Assembly (NCBI GenBank): GCA_963776465.1
Contig: CAVZMV010000001.1
Coordinates: 1-64,000, forward strand
Direction of reading: 5' to 3'
DNA length: 64,000 nt
Source: DASRHK01 sp963776465
GTDB taxonomy: Bacteria; Pseudomonadota; Gammaproteobacteria; Nevskiales; Nevskiaceae
Positions 8,881-24,092 of the stretch are shown one piece after another; positions within the stretch are counted from its first letter, which is position 1, and each line of letters begins with the position of its first letter. A program made the translations under genes and the position numbers. The notes below the pieces were generated by a model, which saw nothing but the letters and a program-made list of their open reading frames with translations, was not told where the DNA came from and did not search any database.

Positions 8881-10773
8881 CTAGGGAGAGGGGGCGGGTA
8901 CCACCGGCAGCACGATGCTCGACGGATAGCTCGCATTGCCATAGACGCTGAGCGTGCCGATCAGCGAGGCCGCGAGTTCGGGCACCGCCGGCAGCCCTGC
9001 CGGGAAGTTGCTCGGGCCCACGGAGACCCGCAGGCGATGGCCTGCCTTGATCAGCGCGCTCGTCGGCCAGACCTCGACCGAGGCGGACACGATCTTGCCG
9101 ACGCCGGGCCGCTGCCGCGACGCCGTCGTGAACGGATGCCATGGCTGGATCATCTGCCCGTCGAGCCGGCGCGACTTTGCGGAATCGATGGCGCGATGCG
9201 ACAGCAGCAGCATGCCGTTGGAGAGGTTGAACGCGTGGCCCGCCGGATCGACGTCGGAAACGCGGACCACCAGGCCCGCGTCCTGTGCCGAGGTGGAGAC
9301 GAACAGATCTGCCTGGATCGGACCGTCGATGTACAGGTCCTGCGCCAGCGGCGACGTCTGATAGACCAGCTCCAGCGCGTTGACGAGCCCGTCGTTGGCG
9401 AAGCAGGGCAGGCCCGACAATCCCAGGATGCCGAGCGTCGCCTGCGTCGCGCTCTGCGAGCACAGGCCGTTGGCCGGCTCCTGCAGCACCAGCCGCGAGC
9501 CGGAAAGCAGCGTCGGCTTCGTCGCCGTGAGCTTGTTGCTCTGCAGATAGAGCCGCTGCGCGTGGGCCTTGGGATTCGGCCAGTCACCAGTGGTGACGTA
9601 GCGCTCCGCGCCCCACACCCACTGCGTGACCGCCGGCAGGTTCTGCGCGCCGTTGTCCACGCCCTTGAGGTAATGGTCGAACCACTGCAGCGCGATGCTA
9701 TCGAGCGACGGCACGCCGCCGCTCGGCAGGCCTTCGCCGAGCGCCGCCTGGAAGTGATCCCACGGTCCCATCAGCAGCTTCACCGTGGTGTGATCCTTCA
9801 GCTGCTCGTAGTTCAGCGGCTCGCCGCGCTGGAACACGTCGTGCAGCCCGCCGACGATGAACACCGGCACGCTGATGTCCTTCATGCGCTCCACCGGCGA
9901 GCGCAGCGCCCAGAACGCGCCGTCGTCGATGATCGACGAGTCGCCGAGCATGCCTTGCGCCAGCGTCGGGATCTGGAAGTTGGTTCCCGTGTCCAGCGCG
10001 TGCTGCACGGCGACGGGCAGGTACTGATCCGGCTGGTCGTAGAACGTCGGGTTCACCGTCGCCAGCACGGACACGAACGTGAGCCAGCCGCTCAGGAACG
10101 CGAAGCTGCCTTCGCCGCCGACGGCGACGACGTCGCGATACACGTCGCCGGCCGGCACGATCGGGAACACCGCCTTCACCGCCGGATTCTTCTGCGCGGC
10201 GGTGAGCATCGAGGTGATCGCCAGCGCCGAAGCGCCGTACATGCCGAGCACGCCGTTGCACCACGGCTGCGCCAGCACCCAGTTCAGCACGATGTCGTAG
10301 TCCTGCTGCTCGCGCGCGCCGAACGCCTCCCACGATCCGCCGGAGCGTCCGGTGCCGCGCACGTCGACGGTGACGTGCACGTAGCCGCGCTGCACGAACG
10401 CCTTGTTGGTGCCGCCGAGGATCGGCTGGTAGTTGCCGACGTCCTTGTTGTAGGTCGTCAGCGTCACGATCGTCGGCAACGGCTGCTGCACGATCGCGCC
10501 GGAAGCGGTGACGGGGCGGGCGATGTTGGCGGCGAGCTTCACGCCGTCATCCATCGGGATGAAGCGGTTCACCTGGATGTTCGTCGACGGATACAGCGCC
10601 GGCGTCGCGTAGCTCGCCCAGCCGCCAGTTGCCGGCATGACCTTGCTGGGTGCACTGCTCAGCGCGCGCGTGCCCAGGCGCGTCCAGCCAGGCGCCGCGG
10701 AGGCGCCGGCGCAAGTCAGGACCAGCATCGCAGCGATGTAGGGCACGCCGTGCGCGCCAAAGAACTTTCTCAC
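8881..10773 (-). CDS. CocE/S15 family alpha/beta-hydrolase (left copy)
   Basis: Intact 630-residue mirror copy of 52,729-54,621, with a handful of substitutions. The nucleophile Ser sits in GMYGASALA, the acid Asp in GGLHDVF, and the His in GPWDHF. Same GTG start preceded by GGGGAGGAGAG. Confidence 0.9.
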   Translation of the reverse strand: MRKFFGAHGVPYIAAMLVLTCAGASAAPGWTRLGTRALSSAPSKVMPATGGWASYATPALYPSTNIQVNRFIPMDDGVKLAANIARPVTASGAIVQQPLPTIVTLTTYNKDVGNYQPILGGTNKAFVQRGYVHVTVDVRGTGRSGGSWEAFGAREQQDYDIVLNWVLAQPWCNGVLGMYGASALAITSMLTAAQKNPAVKAVFPIVPAGDVYRDVVAVGGEGSFAFLSGWLTFVSVLATVNPTFYDQPDQYLPVAVQHALDTGTNFQIPTLAQGMLGDSSIIDDGAFWALRSPVERMKDISVPVFIVGGLHDVFQRGEPLNYEQLKDHTTVKLLMGPWDHFQAALGEGLPSGGVPSLDSIALQWFDHYLKGVDNGAQNLPAVTQWVWGAERYVTTGDWPNPKAHAQRLYLQSNKLTATKPTLLSGSRLVLQEPANGLCSQSATQATLGILGLSGLPCFANDGLVNALELVYQTSPLAQDLYIDGPIQADLFVSTSAQDAGLVVRVSDVDPAGHAFNLSNGMLLLSHRAIDSAKSRRLDGQMIQPWHPFTTASRQRPGVGKIVSASVEVWPTSALIKAGHRLRVSVGPSNFPAGLPAVPELAASLIGTLSVYGNASYPSSIVLPVVPAPSP

Positions 10774-10839
10774 GTCTCTCCTCCCCGAACCGGCCCCCCA
10801 CGGAGCCGGGATCATTCTGCGATGGCCGGGGATCGCGCG

Positions 10840-12405
10840 CTACCGCGAACGTCGCTTGGCCCGGGCCTTCTTGCTGTTCTTCCCGGCGGCGCGCTTCTTA
10901 GCAGCCGCCTTCTTCGCGGATTTGGTTTTGCTCTTCCTGGCTTGGGCCTTCTTGTCGACCTTGCGCGCCGGCTTGTCGACCGTCTTGCTCGGCATCTCGA
11001 ACGGCGGTGGCTGCATCGATTTGACGCACGCGACGTCGAGGTTCCTGGCGCTGCCCGCCGTGAAGAAGTCCGCGAGCATCTGCTCGTAGCACTCCATGTG
11101 CGTCAGGCCATCGGGGAAATGGCCGAGCTTTGGGATCACGACGACGCGCGCGTTCGGCAGGTGCGCGGCGACGGCCTCGGCCCATTGGACCGGCGTGACG
11201 TGATCCATGTCGCCGGCCAGGAGCAGGACCGGCGCGTCGCTCGTCACGTACCCCGGACGCGGGTTGTCGAGCAGCGGCACGCGCCAGGCCTTGCACGCGG
11301 CGATCTGACGCTGCACGCGATACGAGCCAAACGCCGTGCCGGAGAGCGAGGCGATCTCTTCGGCGGTGATGCGCGGCGTGTCCTCGGCGCAGCTCACGGA
11401 CAGGAGCAGGCCATTGGAGCCCGCCTCGGATTCCGTCGTCATCGCCAGCAGCAGCGGCTCGAAGTTGGCGTAGGCCGCCTGGTGCAGCAGCCAGGGCAGG
11501 CGGCGCTGCGACGTGGTCGTGGCCAACTGCTTGCGCACGCCTTCCCAGAAGGCGCCCGGCTCGATGCGCACCTTGCGCCCGTTGGTCAGCGTCACCTGCC
11601 AGGGCCCGGAGCCGATCAGCCGGCGCAGCGCGACGACGTCGCCGGAAAGATCGTTGACCGACTGGTGGCAGCGCGGATCGGCGGTGCACTGCTCGCCGAG
11701 GCGATCCAGCACCGACTGCGCGTTGAGCGAGTACGACAGCGGCAGCTTCTCCAGCGGGCTGACCGTGCCGAGCAAGGCCATGGCCCGCACGTGATCGGGA
11801 TGCGCACGCAGGTATTCCTGCGCCACGCGCGTGCCGTACGAAAGCCCCACGAGGTCGATGCGCTCGTGCGCGAGCGCGTCGCGCACGGCGTCGAGATCCT
11901 CGACCGCGGCGGCGGTCGTGTAGTGCGCGAGATTGGCGTTGCGGGACAGCCGCTCGCGGCAGTCGCGCACGACGTCGAGGTCGAGCACGGGCGCCGACGG
12001 GCTGGCGAAGCTCACGCTGCAGTCCAGCGCCCCCGATCCGCCAGTGCCGCGCTGGTCGACGAGGACGATGTCGCGACGCTCGCGATGCCGCTTGCCGTCG
12101 GTCGCCCAGTAGCCCGCCGCCGCCGTCGCCGGCAGCCCGGGTCCGCCGGCCAGGTCGTAGAGCGGCGGCAGCGTCTTCTCGCCTGTGGCCGGCAGCACCA
12201 CGACCTTGAGGTTGATCATCCGGCCGTCCGGATCGCCGCGGTCCTCGCGGACGGCGAGGGTGCCGCACAGCAGCGGCTCGGTGACGCCCTCGACCTTGCA
12301 GGTCTCGAGCTTGAGCGGGCTGGACCAGACGTCCGGGAGGCTGGCGCAGCCGGCCAGGCCGATCGCGAGCGCCAGGCCGTAACAGGTCGGGGAGAGGATC
12401 TTCAT
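10840..12405 (-). CDS. Lipoprotein alpha/beta-hydrolase with basic tail (left copy)
   Basis: Intact 521-residue mirror copy of 51,097-52,662. It has the lipobox LAGC, oxyanion loop AGGPG, nucleophile GLSYG, and a Lys/Ala/Arg-rich C-terminal tail. It agrees with the right copy throughout, which makes this gene one of the best supported in the window. Confidence 0.92.
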   Translation of the reverse strand: MKILSPTCYGLALAIGLAGCASLPDVWSSPLKLETCKVEGVTEPLLCGTLAVREDRGDPDGRMINLKVVVLPATGEKTLPPLYDLAGGPGLPATAAAGYWATDGKRHRERRDIVLVDQRGTGGSGALDCSVSFASPSAPVLDLDVVRDCRERLSRNANLAHYTTAAAVEDLDAVRDALAHERIDLVGLSYGTRVAQEYLRAHPDHVRAMALLGTVSPLEKLPLSYSLNAQSVLDRLGEQCTADPRCHQSVNDLSGDVVALRRLIGSGPWQVTLTNGRKVRIEPGAFWEGVRKQLATTTSQRRLPWLLHQAAYANFEPLLLAMTTESEAGSNGLLLSVSCAEDTPRITAEEIASLSGTAFGSYRVQRQIAACKAWRVPLLDNPRPGYVTSDAPVLLLAGDMDHVTPVQWAEAVAAHLPNARVVVIPKLGHFPDGLTHMECYEQMLADFFTAGSARNLDVACVKSMQPPPFEMPSKTVDKPARKVDKKAQARKSKTKSAKKAAAKKRAAGKNSKKARAKRRSR

Positions 12406-12490
12406 GGGCAGATCATTCTGCCTTAACCCCGTTTTGTCTCGCGTCCCGTTTGAGAAGGGACAGGCAGATGCCTGGAAGCGGAGAGAGACG

Positions 12491-13267
12491 ATGAAGCGCG
12501 CGTTGCTGTTCCTTGCGGTGATGTACGCCGGCCAGGCCTCGGCCCTCGGCCGGATGGCCGACGTCCAGGTGATCGATCGCACCACCGGCTCGACCCTGCG
12601 GGTCTACGAGCATCACGGCAAGCGCTACATCGTCGGCGAGCCCGGCCACGAGTACGCGGTGTCGCTGACCAGCCGCGAGGGCGGGCGCCTGATGGCGGTG
12701 GGCAGCGTCGACGGCGTGAACATCGTCACCGGCCAGACCGCGTCGATCGACCAGAACGGCTACGTGCTCGCACCGTGGCAGCAGTTCGTCATCAACGGCT
12801 GGCGCACCAGCCTGCAGACTACGGCCGCGTTCTACTTCACCACCGTCGCCGACTCCTACGCGGGGCGCACCGGCCGTCCGGACGACCTGGGCGTGATCGG
12901 CTTTGCGCTGTTCCGCGAGAAGACGCCGTGCTGCGATGACTGGCCGCGACCGGAAGTCCTGAGCAAGCGCCAGCGCTCGGAGTCCGACGCAGCGGCGTCG
13001 CCGACGGCGCCGCCGTCGGCCGAGTCCTCGGGCGGGCTTGCAGCGCAGAGCAAGGACGAGCGCGTCGGCACCGGCTATGGTCGCAGCGAGTACTCGCAGG
13101 TCGCGTATGCGGATTTCGAGCCCGCAAGCAGCACGCCGGCCGAGACGATCACGCTCTATTACGACTCGTACCGCAACCTTCGCAAGAAGGGCGTGATCCG
13201 CGAGCCTGCGCCGCGCAAGTGGCCCGAGCCGCGGCCGTTCCCCGGTGGCTTCGTTCCGCCCCCGTAG
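12491..13267 (+). CDS. Secreted protein of unknown function, 258 residues (left copy)
   Basis: Intact mirror copy of 50,235-51,011, with the same predicted signal peptide and Pro-rich end. It is divergent from the lipoprotein hydrolase. The ATG at 12,491 is preceded by GGAGAGAG, which favours it over in-frame starts further upstream that overlap the neighbouring start. Confidence 0.85.
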   Translation: MKRALLFLAVMYAGQASALGRMADVQVIDRTTGSTLRVYEHHGKRYIVGEPGHEYAVSLTSREGGRLMAVGSVDGVNIVTGQTASIDQNGYVLAPWQQFVINGWRTSLQTTAAFYFTTVADSYAGRTGRPDDLGVIGFALFREKTPCCDDWPRPEVLSKRQRSESDAAASPTAPPSAESSGGLAAQSKDERVGTGYGRSEYSQVAYADFEPASSTPAETITLYYDSYRNLRKKGVIREPAPRKWPEPRPFPGGFVPPP

Positions 13268-13277
13268 AGCGCGCTCG

Positions 13278-16422
<3,145 letters not shown>

Positions 16423-16426
<4 letters not shown>

Positions 16427-16982
16427 GGCGCCGTCGCACCCTCCACCCAGCGGATGTGTATCTCACACTCCGGGTCGCCGCGCTTGGTGCAGCGCGTCTC
16501 CCGATCGACGCCTCTTCGCGATAGTGGTCCAGGACCCACCGGGCGAGCGCCTTGTAAAGCCCGCACAGCTGTTGGGCGAGCGGTAATGGGTGATGACCTC
16601 GTCGCCCAGCTTCTCGAGGCGGAACTTGTCGCGGATCCGCGGCGGGCCTCGGGGTCGCGCACGCCGGTGGCGAAGGTGTTGTGGATGATCTGCTGGCGCT
16701 CGAGGAACTGGCGCGCGTTCGCGAGGTCTCGAACCAGACAGGCCACGGCGGAGCGAGTCGCGGCCGAAGAGTCGGCGTAGGCGACCTCGACTCGTCCTGG
16801 GAAGCCCGAGCACCTCCCCGGCGGCCCTAAGCAGGCGCTGCCATTCGTCGTCGGGATAGACCGTGTCGAGGCGGAACCGGCGATCCTCAGGCACGCCGGC
16901 GCGCCGCTTCACTTCTGACGCGGCCTGCGGCCCGCCGGGCCTCGACAGGTCGAAGAGTAACCTTCCGGATGAGTCCGACCAA
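16423..16982 (-). pseudogene. H-NOX-like protein, left copy, frame-broken
   Basis: Mirror copy of 46,505-47,074. Recognisable blocks include the QQIIHNTFATGVRDP segment with the His ligand position and HYRSPN, confirming that Asn replaces the usual Arg in this arm too. Several indels interrupt the frame. Its stop overlaps the GTG of the downstream kinase. Confidence 0.75.
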
Positions 16983-17045
16983 TCCGCGCTCTCCCTGGTG
17001 TCTAGCATCCCCCGGTGCGAGAGTTTGGCCGAAGCGGGAGCCGAA

Positions 17046-17546
17046 TCAATAAAATCTTTTCGTCGCGGCGCTTATCAGGACCCGCGCGAGTAGACCTTGT
17101 GAAAGTCGAGCATGCCGCTGAAGTGGAAGCCGAGCGTCGGCTTGTCGCCCCTGGATGTGCGCCGGGGCACCACCGCGGAGCCGAAATACAGACGCGCCTC
17201 GCCGCCCGGCAACGGCTCGCACATCACTAGCTCTGATGCGCGCGCGGCCCACTGAAGTCGAAGAGCAGCAGCTGTGGAAGCTCGTGGGGCCGCTCGACGC
17301 GCCATGCGGCGAAAAACGCGTCGATCGCGCCCGCTGCGAGTTGCCGCGCCTGCTCGTCCGTCGAGGGCCTGGCCACCGCCCACTTCAGGATGCGCCGCTC
17401 GAGCTTGAACACGCCGGTGGTGTAGAACGCCGTCACGTAGCGCTCGAAGGAAACCGCGCCACGGCGTAGCAATCCGTGTAGGCGCCGCTGCGACGGGAAC
17501 GACTGCAGCAAGGCATCGTCGGGAAGCGGGTGCGGCCTGATCGCTG
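17046..17546 (-). pseudogene. 166-residue protein, left copy, frame-broken and start lost
   Basis: Mirror copy of 45,940-46,440. The ATG present in the right arm is replaced: about 20 bases around 17,542-17,565 bear no resemblance to the partner sequence, while both flanks match. More indels occur inside the gene. Confidence 0.7.
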
Positions 17547-17597
17547 AGCTACGCCACGACCGCGCTCCTCGCCATCGCACCAGCCAATGAAGACCCC

Positions 17598-19295
17598 ATG
17601 CGGAAGAACCCGGATCATCGCCGCCACCGCGGTTGCAGCCATGTTGATGTCCCACGGCGTCGCCGCCCAAGTCGGGCGCCGGCGGCTTCCCCGACGCTCA
17701 AGGAGCTCAACCGCCTGGCCGCGCGCCTCGCGCCGGCGGACCTCAAGGTCGATCTTTCGGGCCTGCCGGAGAACGAGCGGCCGGCGCTGGCCAAGCTGGT
17801 CGAGGCGGCCGCGTATGGACGCGCTGTTCCTGCGCCAGGTGTGGGCCGGCAACGAGACGATGCTGCTCGACCTGCGGCGACGACCAGCGCCGCTCGGCCA
17901 GGCGCGGCTGCACTACTTCCTGCTCAACAAGGGGCCGTGGTCGCGGCTCGACCAGAACGAGCCGTTCATCCCCGGCGCGCCGGCGAAGCCGCCGCAGGCG
18001 CAACTTCTATCCGGCGGGCGCCACCAAGGAGCGAGGTCGAGGAGTGGATCGCGACGCTTCGAGCGAGCCGAGCGCGACCAGCGCCACCGGCTTCTTCACC
18101 ACCATCCGCCGCGGCGCCGGACGGCACGCTTCATGCGGTGCCGTACAGCGTCGAGTACCAGGGCGAGCTGGCGCAGGTCGCGCCGCTGCTGCGCGAGGCC
18201 GCGGCGCTGACCGACGCAGCCGACGCTGAAGGTATTCCTCGAGACAGCGCGCGGCGGCGTTCCTGTCCAACGACTACTACGACAGCGACGTCGCCTGGAT
18301 GGAGCTCGACGCCCGCTCGAGCCGACCATCGGGCCGTACGAGGTGTACGAGGACGAGTGGTTCAACTACAAGGCGGCGTTCGAGGCGTTCATCACCGTCC
18401 GCGACGAGTCGGAGACCGAGAAGCTCGCCGAGTTCGGCGGCGAGCTGCAGGAGATCGAGAACAACCTGCCGATCGACCCGAAGTTCCGCAACCCCAAGCT
18501 CGGCGCGCTGGCGCCGATCCGCGTGGTCAACACGGTGTTCTCCTCCGGCGACGCCAACCGCGGCGTGCAGACCGCGGCCTTCAACCTGCCCAACGACGAG
18601 CGCGTGATCGCGCGAGAAGGGCTCCAAGCGCGTGATGCTGAAGAACATCCAGGAGGCCAAGTTCGCAAGGTGCTGCCGCCGATCGCCAAGGTGGCGCTGG
18701 CGCCGGCGGACCAGGCAACGTCGCGTTCGACGCGTTCTTCACGCACATCCTGATGCACGAGCTGATGCACGGCCTGGGCCCGCACAACATCACCGTCGGC
18801 GGCCGGGCCACGACCGTGCGCCAGGAGTTCAAGGAACCTACAGCGCCATCGAGGAAGCCAAGGCCGACATCTCCGGCCTGTGGGCGCTGCAGTACCTGGT
18901 CGACAAGGGCGTCATCGACAAGCGATGCGAGCAGACGATGTACACGACTTACCTGGCGTCGATGCTTCCGCTCGCTCCGCTTCGGCATCACCGAGGCGCA
19001 CGGCCGGGGCATGGCGATCCAGCTCAATTACCTGCTCGACAAGGGCGGCGTCAAGGTCAACCGCAGACGGCACGTTCGCGGTCGATGCCGGGCAAGATCA
19101 AGCGAGGCCGTCACGGACCTGACGCGCGACATCATGACGATGCAGGCCGAGGGCGATTACGCGGCGGCCAAGGCGATGCTCGACAAGCTCGGCGTCATCC
19201 GGCCCGAGGCGCAGAAGGTGATCGACCGGCTGAAGGACGTGCCGGTCGACATCGAGCCGCGGTTCGTGACGGCGGACAAGCTCACCGCCAGCTGA
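17598..19295 (+). pseudogene. M49-like zinc peptidase, left copy, frame-broken and divergent
   Basis: Mirror copy of 44,215-45,894. The HELMHGLGPH block and the following EEAKADISGLWALQYL block can be read. Frames break often. Between about 18,341 and 18,610 the open segment differs from the right copy at roughly a quarter of residues, mostly conservatively, in a way expected of an orthologue. Confidence 0.8.
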
Positions 19296-19320
19296 CGTTC
19301 AAGCACAAAGGAGAGTGACC

Positions 19321-20987
19321 ATGGCCTGCAACGCGCGCGTCGTCCTCATCAGCCCGTCGCTCTCCCTGTCTGCGCCGCTGTCGGCGGAGAGCCCCGCGCC
19401 CGGCGACCTGCGCGCCGCCGGCGCCGTGGACTTCCCGATCTCTTGCAAGCCGGAGGTGAAGGAGGACTTCCTCACCGCCCTCGCGCTGCTCCACTCGTTC
19501 TTCTACGACGAAGCGCACCGCCGTTTTCAGGACATCGCGCGGCGGGATCCTGCGTGCGCGATGGCGTGGTGGGGCGTGGCGATGACCAGGTACCAGCAGC
19601 TCTGGTCGCCGCCGACTCCGGAGGAATTTGAGAAGGGACGCGAGGCGGCGCGGATGGCGAAAAAGATCGGCGGACGGACCGAGCTGGAGCGCGGCTTCAT
19701 CGACGCCGTGGCCGCGTATTTCGACAGCCCGGAAACCGCGGCGTTGTCGGCGCCGGTCGCGCAAACCTGCCACGGCCCGCGGCGGTACGGGCGCGCGCGG
19801 CGGCATACAAGAACGCCCTCGAACGCCTCCGCCAGCAGCACCCGGACAACGTCGAGGTGAATGTCTTCTACGCGCTCTCGCTCATCGGCACAGCCGCCCC
19901 GTCCGATCTCACCTACGCGAATCAACTCCAGGCCACCGCCATCCTCGAGCCGCTGTTTGGAAAGCACCCGGAGCATCCGGGCGTCGCCCACTACATCATC
20001 CACGCCTACGACTACCCGCCGCTCGCCCCGCGCGGACTGAAGGCAGCGCAACGTTACGGCGAAGTCGCGCCGTGGGTGCCGCACGCGCTGCACATGCCGT
20101 CGCACATCTACACGCGCCTTGGGAGCTGGAAGGAATCGGTGGAGACCAACCAGGCATCGGCAGAGGCCTCGCGTGCGCACGCGGCGCAGAAGAAGCGCAC
20201 CGCCGCCGAGGTCGAGGAGCTGCACGCGCTCGACTACATGATGGTACTCGTATCTGCAGGAAGGGCGCGACGCGCAGGCGAGGGAAGTGCTGGAGTCCGT
20301 CTCGTCGATCAAGGCGACGTTCCCCGAGCTCGACTTCGTCGGCGCCTACGCGATGGCCTCGGTGCCCGCGCGCTACGCGCTGGCGGATGCCTGGGACGAG
20401 GCGGCCGCGCTGAAGACCCCGAGCGCGGAAGCGGCAGCGCTACCCGTTCGTCGAGGCGCTGTTCGATAGTCGCACGCGCTGGGCAGCCTGCACGGCTGGG
20501 GCGACAAGGACACTGCGCGCAAGGCGATCGAGCGCATGTAGTCGCTGCACACTGCCATGCACCGAGCCCCTAGTACGATTACTTCAAAGAGGCAGCCTGG
20601 ACCTGCAGATCAAGGCCGCATCCGCGCGGGTGGCGCACGCCGAAGGGCGTGACGACGAAGCCGTTGCCGCGCCGCGCGCTGCCGCCGACGCCGAGGATGC
20701 GCTGGGCAAGGCGCCGGTCTCGCCCGGTGCGCTGGTGCCCGCGCGCGCGAGCAACTCGGCGAGCTGTTGCTGGCGCTGAAGCGCCCTGGGGAAGCGCTCG
20801 CCGCCTACGAAGCCGCGGCGCTGAAGATGGATCCGGGACGTTTCAACGCGCTCTACGGGGCGGCGCAAGGGACCACAGTGCGGCGACAAGAAGCGGGCGC
20901 GCAAGTATTTCGGCGGCGCCGCCGAAGCAGGTCCCGGCTCATTCGCCGCGCAAGGAGCTCTCGCGCGCGAGGGCCGCTATCGCCTAG
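19321..20987 (+). pseudogene. Secreted TPR protein, left copy, frame-broken and divergent
   Basis: Mirror copy of 42,528-44,189. The signal peptide region and the stretch from ETNQASAEASRAHAAQKK onward match the right copy, but residues about 45-145 and a later piece around 19,855-20,130 read as a different, homologue-like version of the same protein. Frames break near 19,780-19,855, 20,245 and at many later points. Confidence 0.8.
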
Positions 20988-23900
20988 GCGGAGAACCCCT
21001 CGCGGCGGATCGGCTCCTGCACCCGCGCGCTGGGCCGCAGCAGCTTGAAAAGATCCCTGCGGATCCACCGGCTTGGTCAGATGGTGGTCGAATCCGGCTC
21101 CTCGGCCATGCCCTGTCGCTCATCCTGTCCCCAGCCGGTGATCGCGATCATCAAGGTCCACGGCCGGGCCACTCAGCGCGCGGATCTCGCGCGCCAGCTC
21201 GTAGCCGCTCATGCCCGGCATGCCGATGTCGAGCAGCAGGCATCGGGCGAGGCACTCCTCGAGGCGCTCCAGGGCCTCTTCGCCGTCCAAGCCAAGAACG
21301 GCTGATGGCCGTCCATTCTCAAAAAGGCGCCAGGCTTTCGGCCGCGTCCCGATTGTCGTCGGCGATCAGGATGCGGCGCGATCGGGCTGCGGGCGCGCCG
21401 GGTGCTGGGCGGGCCGGCTCACCTTGCCCGCGGCAGCGACCACGGGAACGTGCTCCCCTGCCCGGCGCCGGCGCTGCTGCGCTCACGGTGCCCCCGTGCA
21501 GCTCGACGAGGCCCCGCGCCAGGGCCAGCCCGATGCCCAGGCCGCCCTGCCGCCGTGCGGTCGCGCGGCCCTGCGAGAACATCGCGAAAACCGCTCGAGC
21601 GTCCGCGGGATGCCGATGCCGTTGTCCTGACCTCGATCCTCACGCGACGCGTTGGTCCCGGGCGCAGAGCGGATCCGGCCGTCGGGGTCGTGTATTTGCG
21701 CGGCGTTGGTGAGGAGGTTGGAGAGGACCTGGCCAGCCGTAGCGGGTCGCGCTCAGGAGCACGGGCTCCGGCAGTCCACGTCAGCTGGTGGCGCTGCGTC
21801 GAGCGCGGGCCGCGCCGTCTCCACCGCCGCCTCGACCACGGCGTGCAGCGATCGCGACTTGCGCAGCTCCAGCTTGCCGCGCGTGATCCGCGACACGTCG
21901 AGCAGGTCGTCGAGCAGCCGCGCCATGTGGTGCACCTGCCGCTCGATCACGTCGTGGCTCCAGCGCCGCTGCGACTCGGTGGCCCTTCCGCGCGCGAGAT
22001 CAGCGCGGCCTGCTGGATCGGCGCGAGCGGGTTGCGCAGCTCGTGCGCGAGCGTCGGCCAGGAACTCGTCCTTGCGCCGTCGGCCGCTCGAAGCGCGGTC
22101 TCGATCTGTTTGCGCTCCGTGATGTCGGCGGGACCACAGGCGCCAGCTTGCCTGCGGCTGGCGTCGCCAGGACCTGCAGCCAGCGTTCCGAGCCCGGCTC
22201 GCCGATGCAAATCTCGATCTCACGGATGCGATCCCTCTCCACCGCCTGCACGTAGTGCTCGAGGAATCCGGCCGTCTTCCACGCGGCGGGCGAGACCTTG
22301 CGCACGCACCGGCCGATGAGGTCGGGCGCCGCCCGCCCGAGATCGGCGGCGGCGGCGCGGTTCAGGTACTCCAGGCTGAAGTCGACGATGATCCCCGAAG
22401 CGTCGCGCACCGGCACCAGCACGCTGAACGGGACCGACGAGGAATCCAGCGCGACGCGCGCAGCCGCTGCTCGGAGGCCGCGGCGTCGGATTCGGCGTGG
22501 CTGCGCTCGATGAACGCCGCGCGCAGAGCCGTGCACAGGTCGGCCGACGCGGATCTCGCGCTCGCCGGGCGAGGAAGGCTGCGCCGTAATAAACCAACAG
22601 CACGCCGAGCACCCGGCCGCTGCTGCCGCGGATCGGCGGGTGCTGTGCACGGCGCGGATGCCCTCGGCCCTGGCCATCTCGCGGAATTCGGCAAACGCGG
22701 GATCGGTCTCCGTGTCGGCGATGACCACGCGCTGATTCTCCAGCGCGGAGCGCCCGCCCGCGCCCTGGCCGGGCTTGAGGCTCGCGGAGCGCCTCCAGCG
22801 CTGCCTTCGAGAAGCCGACGGAGGCCTGCACGTTCAACAGGCCGCTGACGGGCTGGGTCAGCTTTAGAAGTCCCTGGTCGCGCCGTGCAGCTCGCACAGC
22901 ACGGTGAGCACGGGTCTGCAGCTGCGCGCGCGCGTCGCGCATCAGGAGGAGACCTCGCTGAGGCCGTGCAGGCGGCCGAGGTCGGCAACCTGCTGGCGCA
23001 AGTCGTTGCGCAGTACCGACTGCGTGCGCGCCACGATGGCGGCGCCGGAGGCCTGCGAAGCCCCACCGTCTCGGTCGACGGGACGTCCGGCTCCATGCCG
23101 TGGCCATGCGCTCGGCGCTGGCGCTCAGTGCTCGACCGGCCGCGCGATGCTGCGGCCAGCCATGCCCGCAAGCAGCAGCGCCAGCGCCAGCGACAGCGCG
23201 GCGCCGCCGCCGTAGAACGAGAACGCGCGGAAGCCGCCAGCTGCGACGGTGGACGTCGGCAATCCGATCGCGACCGCCCAATTCATGTCGGGGATGCGGA
23301 CATAGGCGGTGAACACCTCGTCGCTGGCCAACAAAGCGCCGGCGCCTTCCTGAGGGGACGTGCGCATCAGCTCGACCAGGCTCGGCGCCGCGGTCGTGCC
23401 CAGGTAGCGGTCGTGATCGCGGGAGCGCGCCACGCGCAGGCCGCGGCTGTCGAAGACCGACAGCGTCCAGTCCTCCGGCAGCGCCTGTGACTGGGCCGCG
23501 CGCAGGAACGCTGCCGGGCTGAGGATGCCGGTGAGTACGTAGAGCAGGTTGTCGCCGCGCATCACCGGCACGCGCGCGGCGATGCCGAGCCGGCCGTCCG
23601 CCGCGCCTCGCCAGGTCGCCGATGGTCGGCGCGCGCCGGCGCAGCACCTCGGCCATGCTCGCCTGCTCGTCGAACAGCGGCAGCGAGCTCTTCGCGGATC
23701 TGTCGGTGTGGACGATGATCGTGCCGTCGGGATAGGCGAGGCTCATCGCGCGCCACTCGGGCATCGCCACGCGTATGCGCTCCAGCAGCATCTCGTAATC
23801 GTCGAACGCGCGCTGATCCAGCAGCGGCGACTGGGCGATGGCGATCGGAGCGTCGCCACGCTGCGCTGGGACGCGATGTCGATCGCAGCCGCCGACAGGC

Positions 23901-24092
23901 GCGTCACCTCCAGGGCCTGGGGTTCGCGGCGCGCCGCTCCTCGCGGACGACCAACCACAGCCCGAGCGCTGCGGCGGAGCATCGCCACGGAAGGATCGTC
24001 ACCAGGAACAGCCATTCCAGGCGCTGGGTCAGCGACCCACGCCGCGACTGCCAGCGCAGCAGCTCGCCCATGACCTTGCGGATCGATCCCAC
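20984..24092 (-). pseudogene. Membrane hybrid histidine kinase, left copy, frame-broken
   Basis: Mirror copy of 39,388-42,531. The sensory domain, GAF, PAS, HisKA and receiver segments are all recognisable but fall in different frames because of indels every 100-200 bases. Confidence 0.85.

Noticed and set aside
9037..12426. Long open frame of 1,129 residues antisense to the two hydrolases (also at 51,076-54,465)
   Set aside because: Composition is Arg/His/Gly-rich without domains and mirrors codon bias of the true hydrolase genes on the opposite strand; typical GC-rich shadow frame.
17540..17570. tRNA gene, from the string GTAGCTCAG
   Set aside because: Only the first dozen bases resemble a tRNA; no anticodon arm, T arm or acceptor pairing follows, and the partner arm lacks it.
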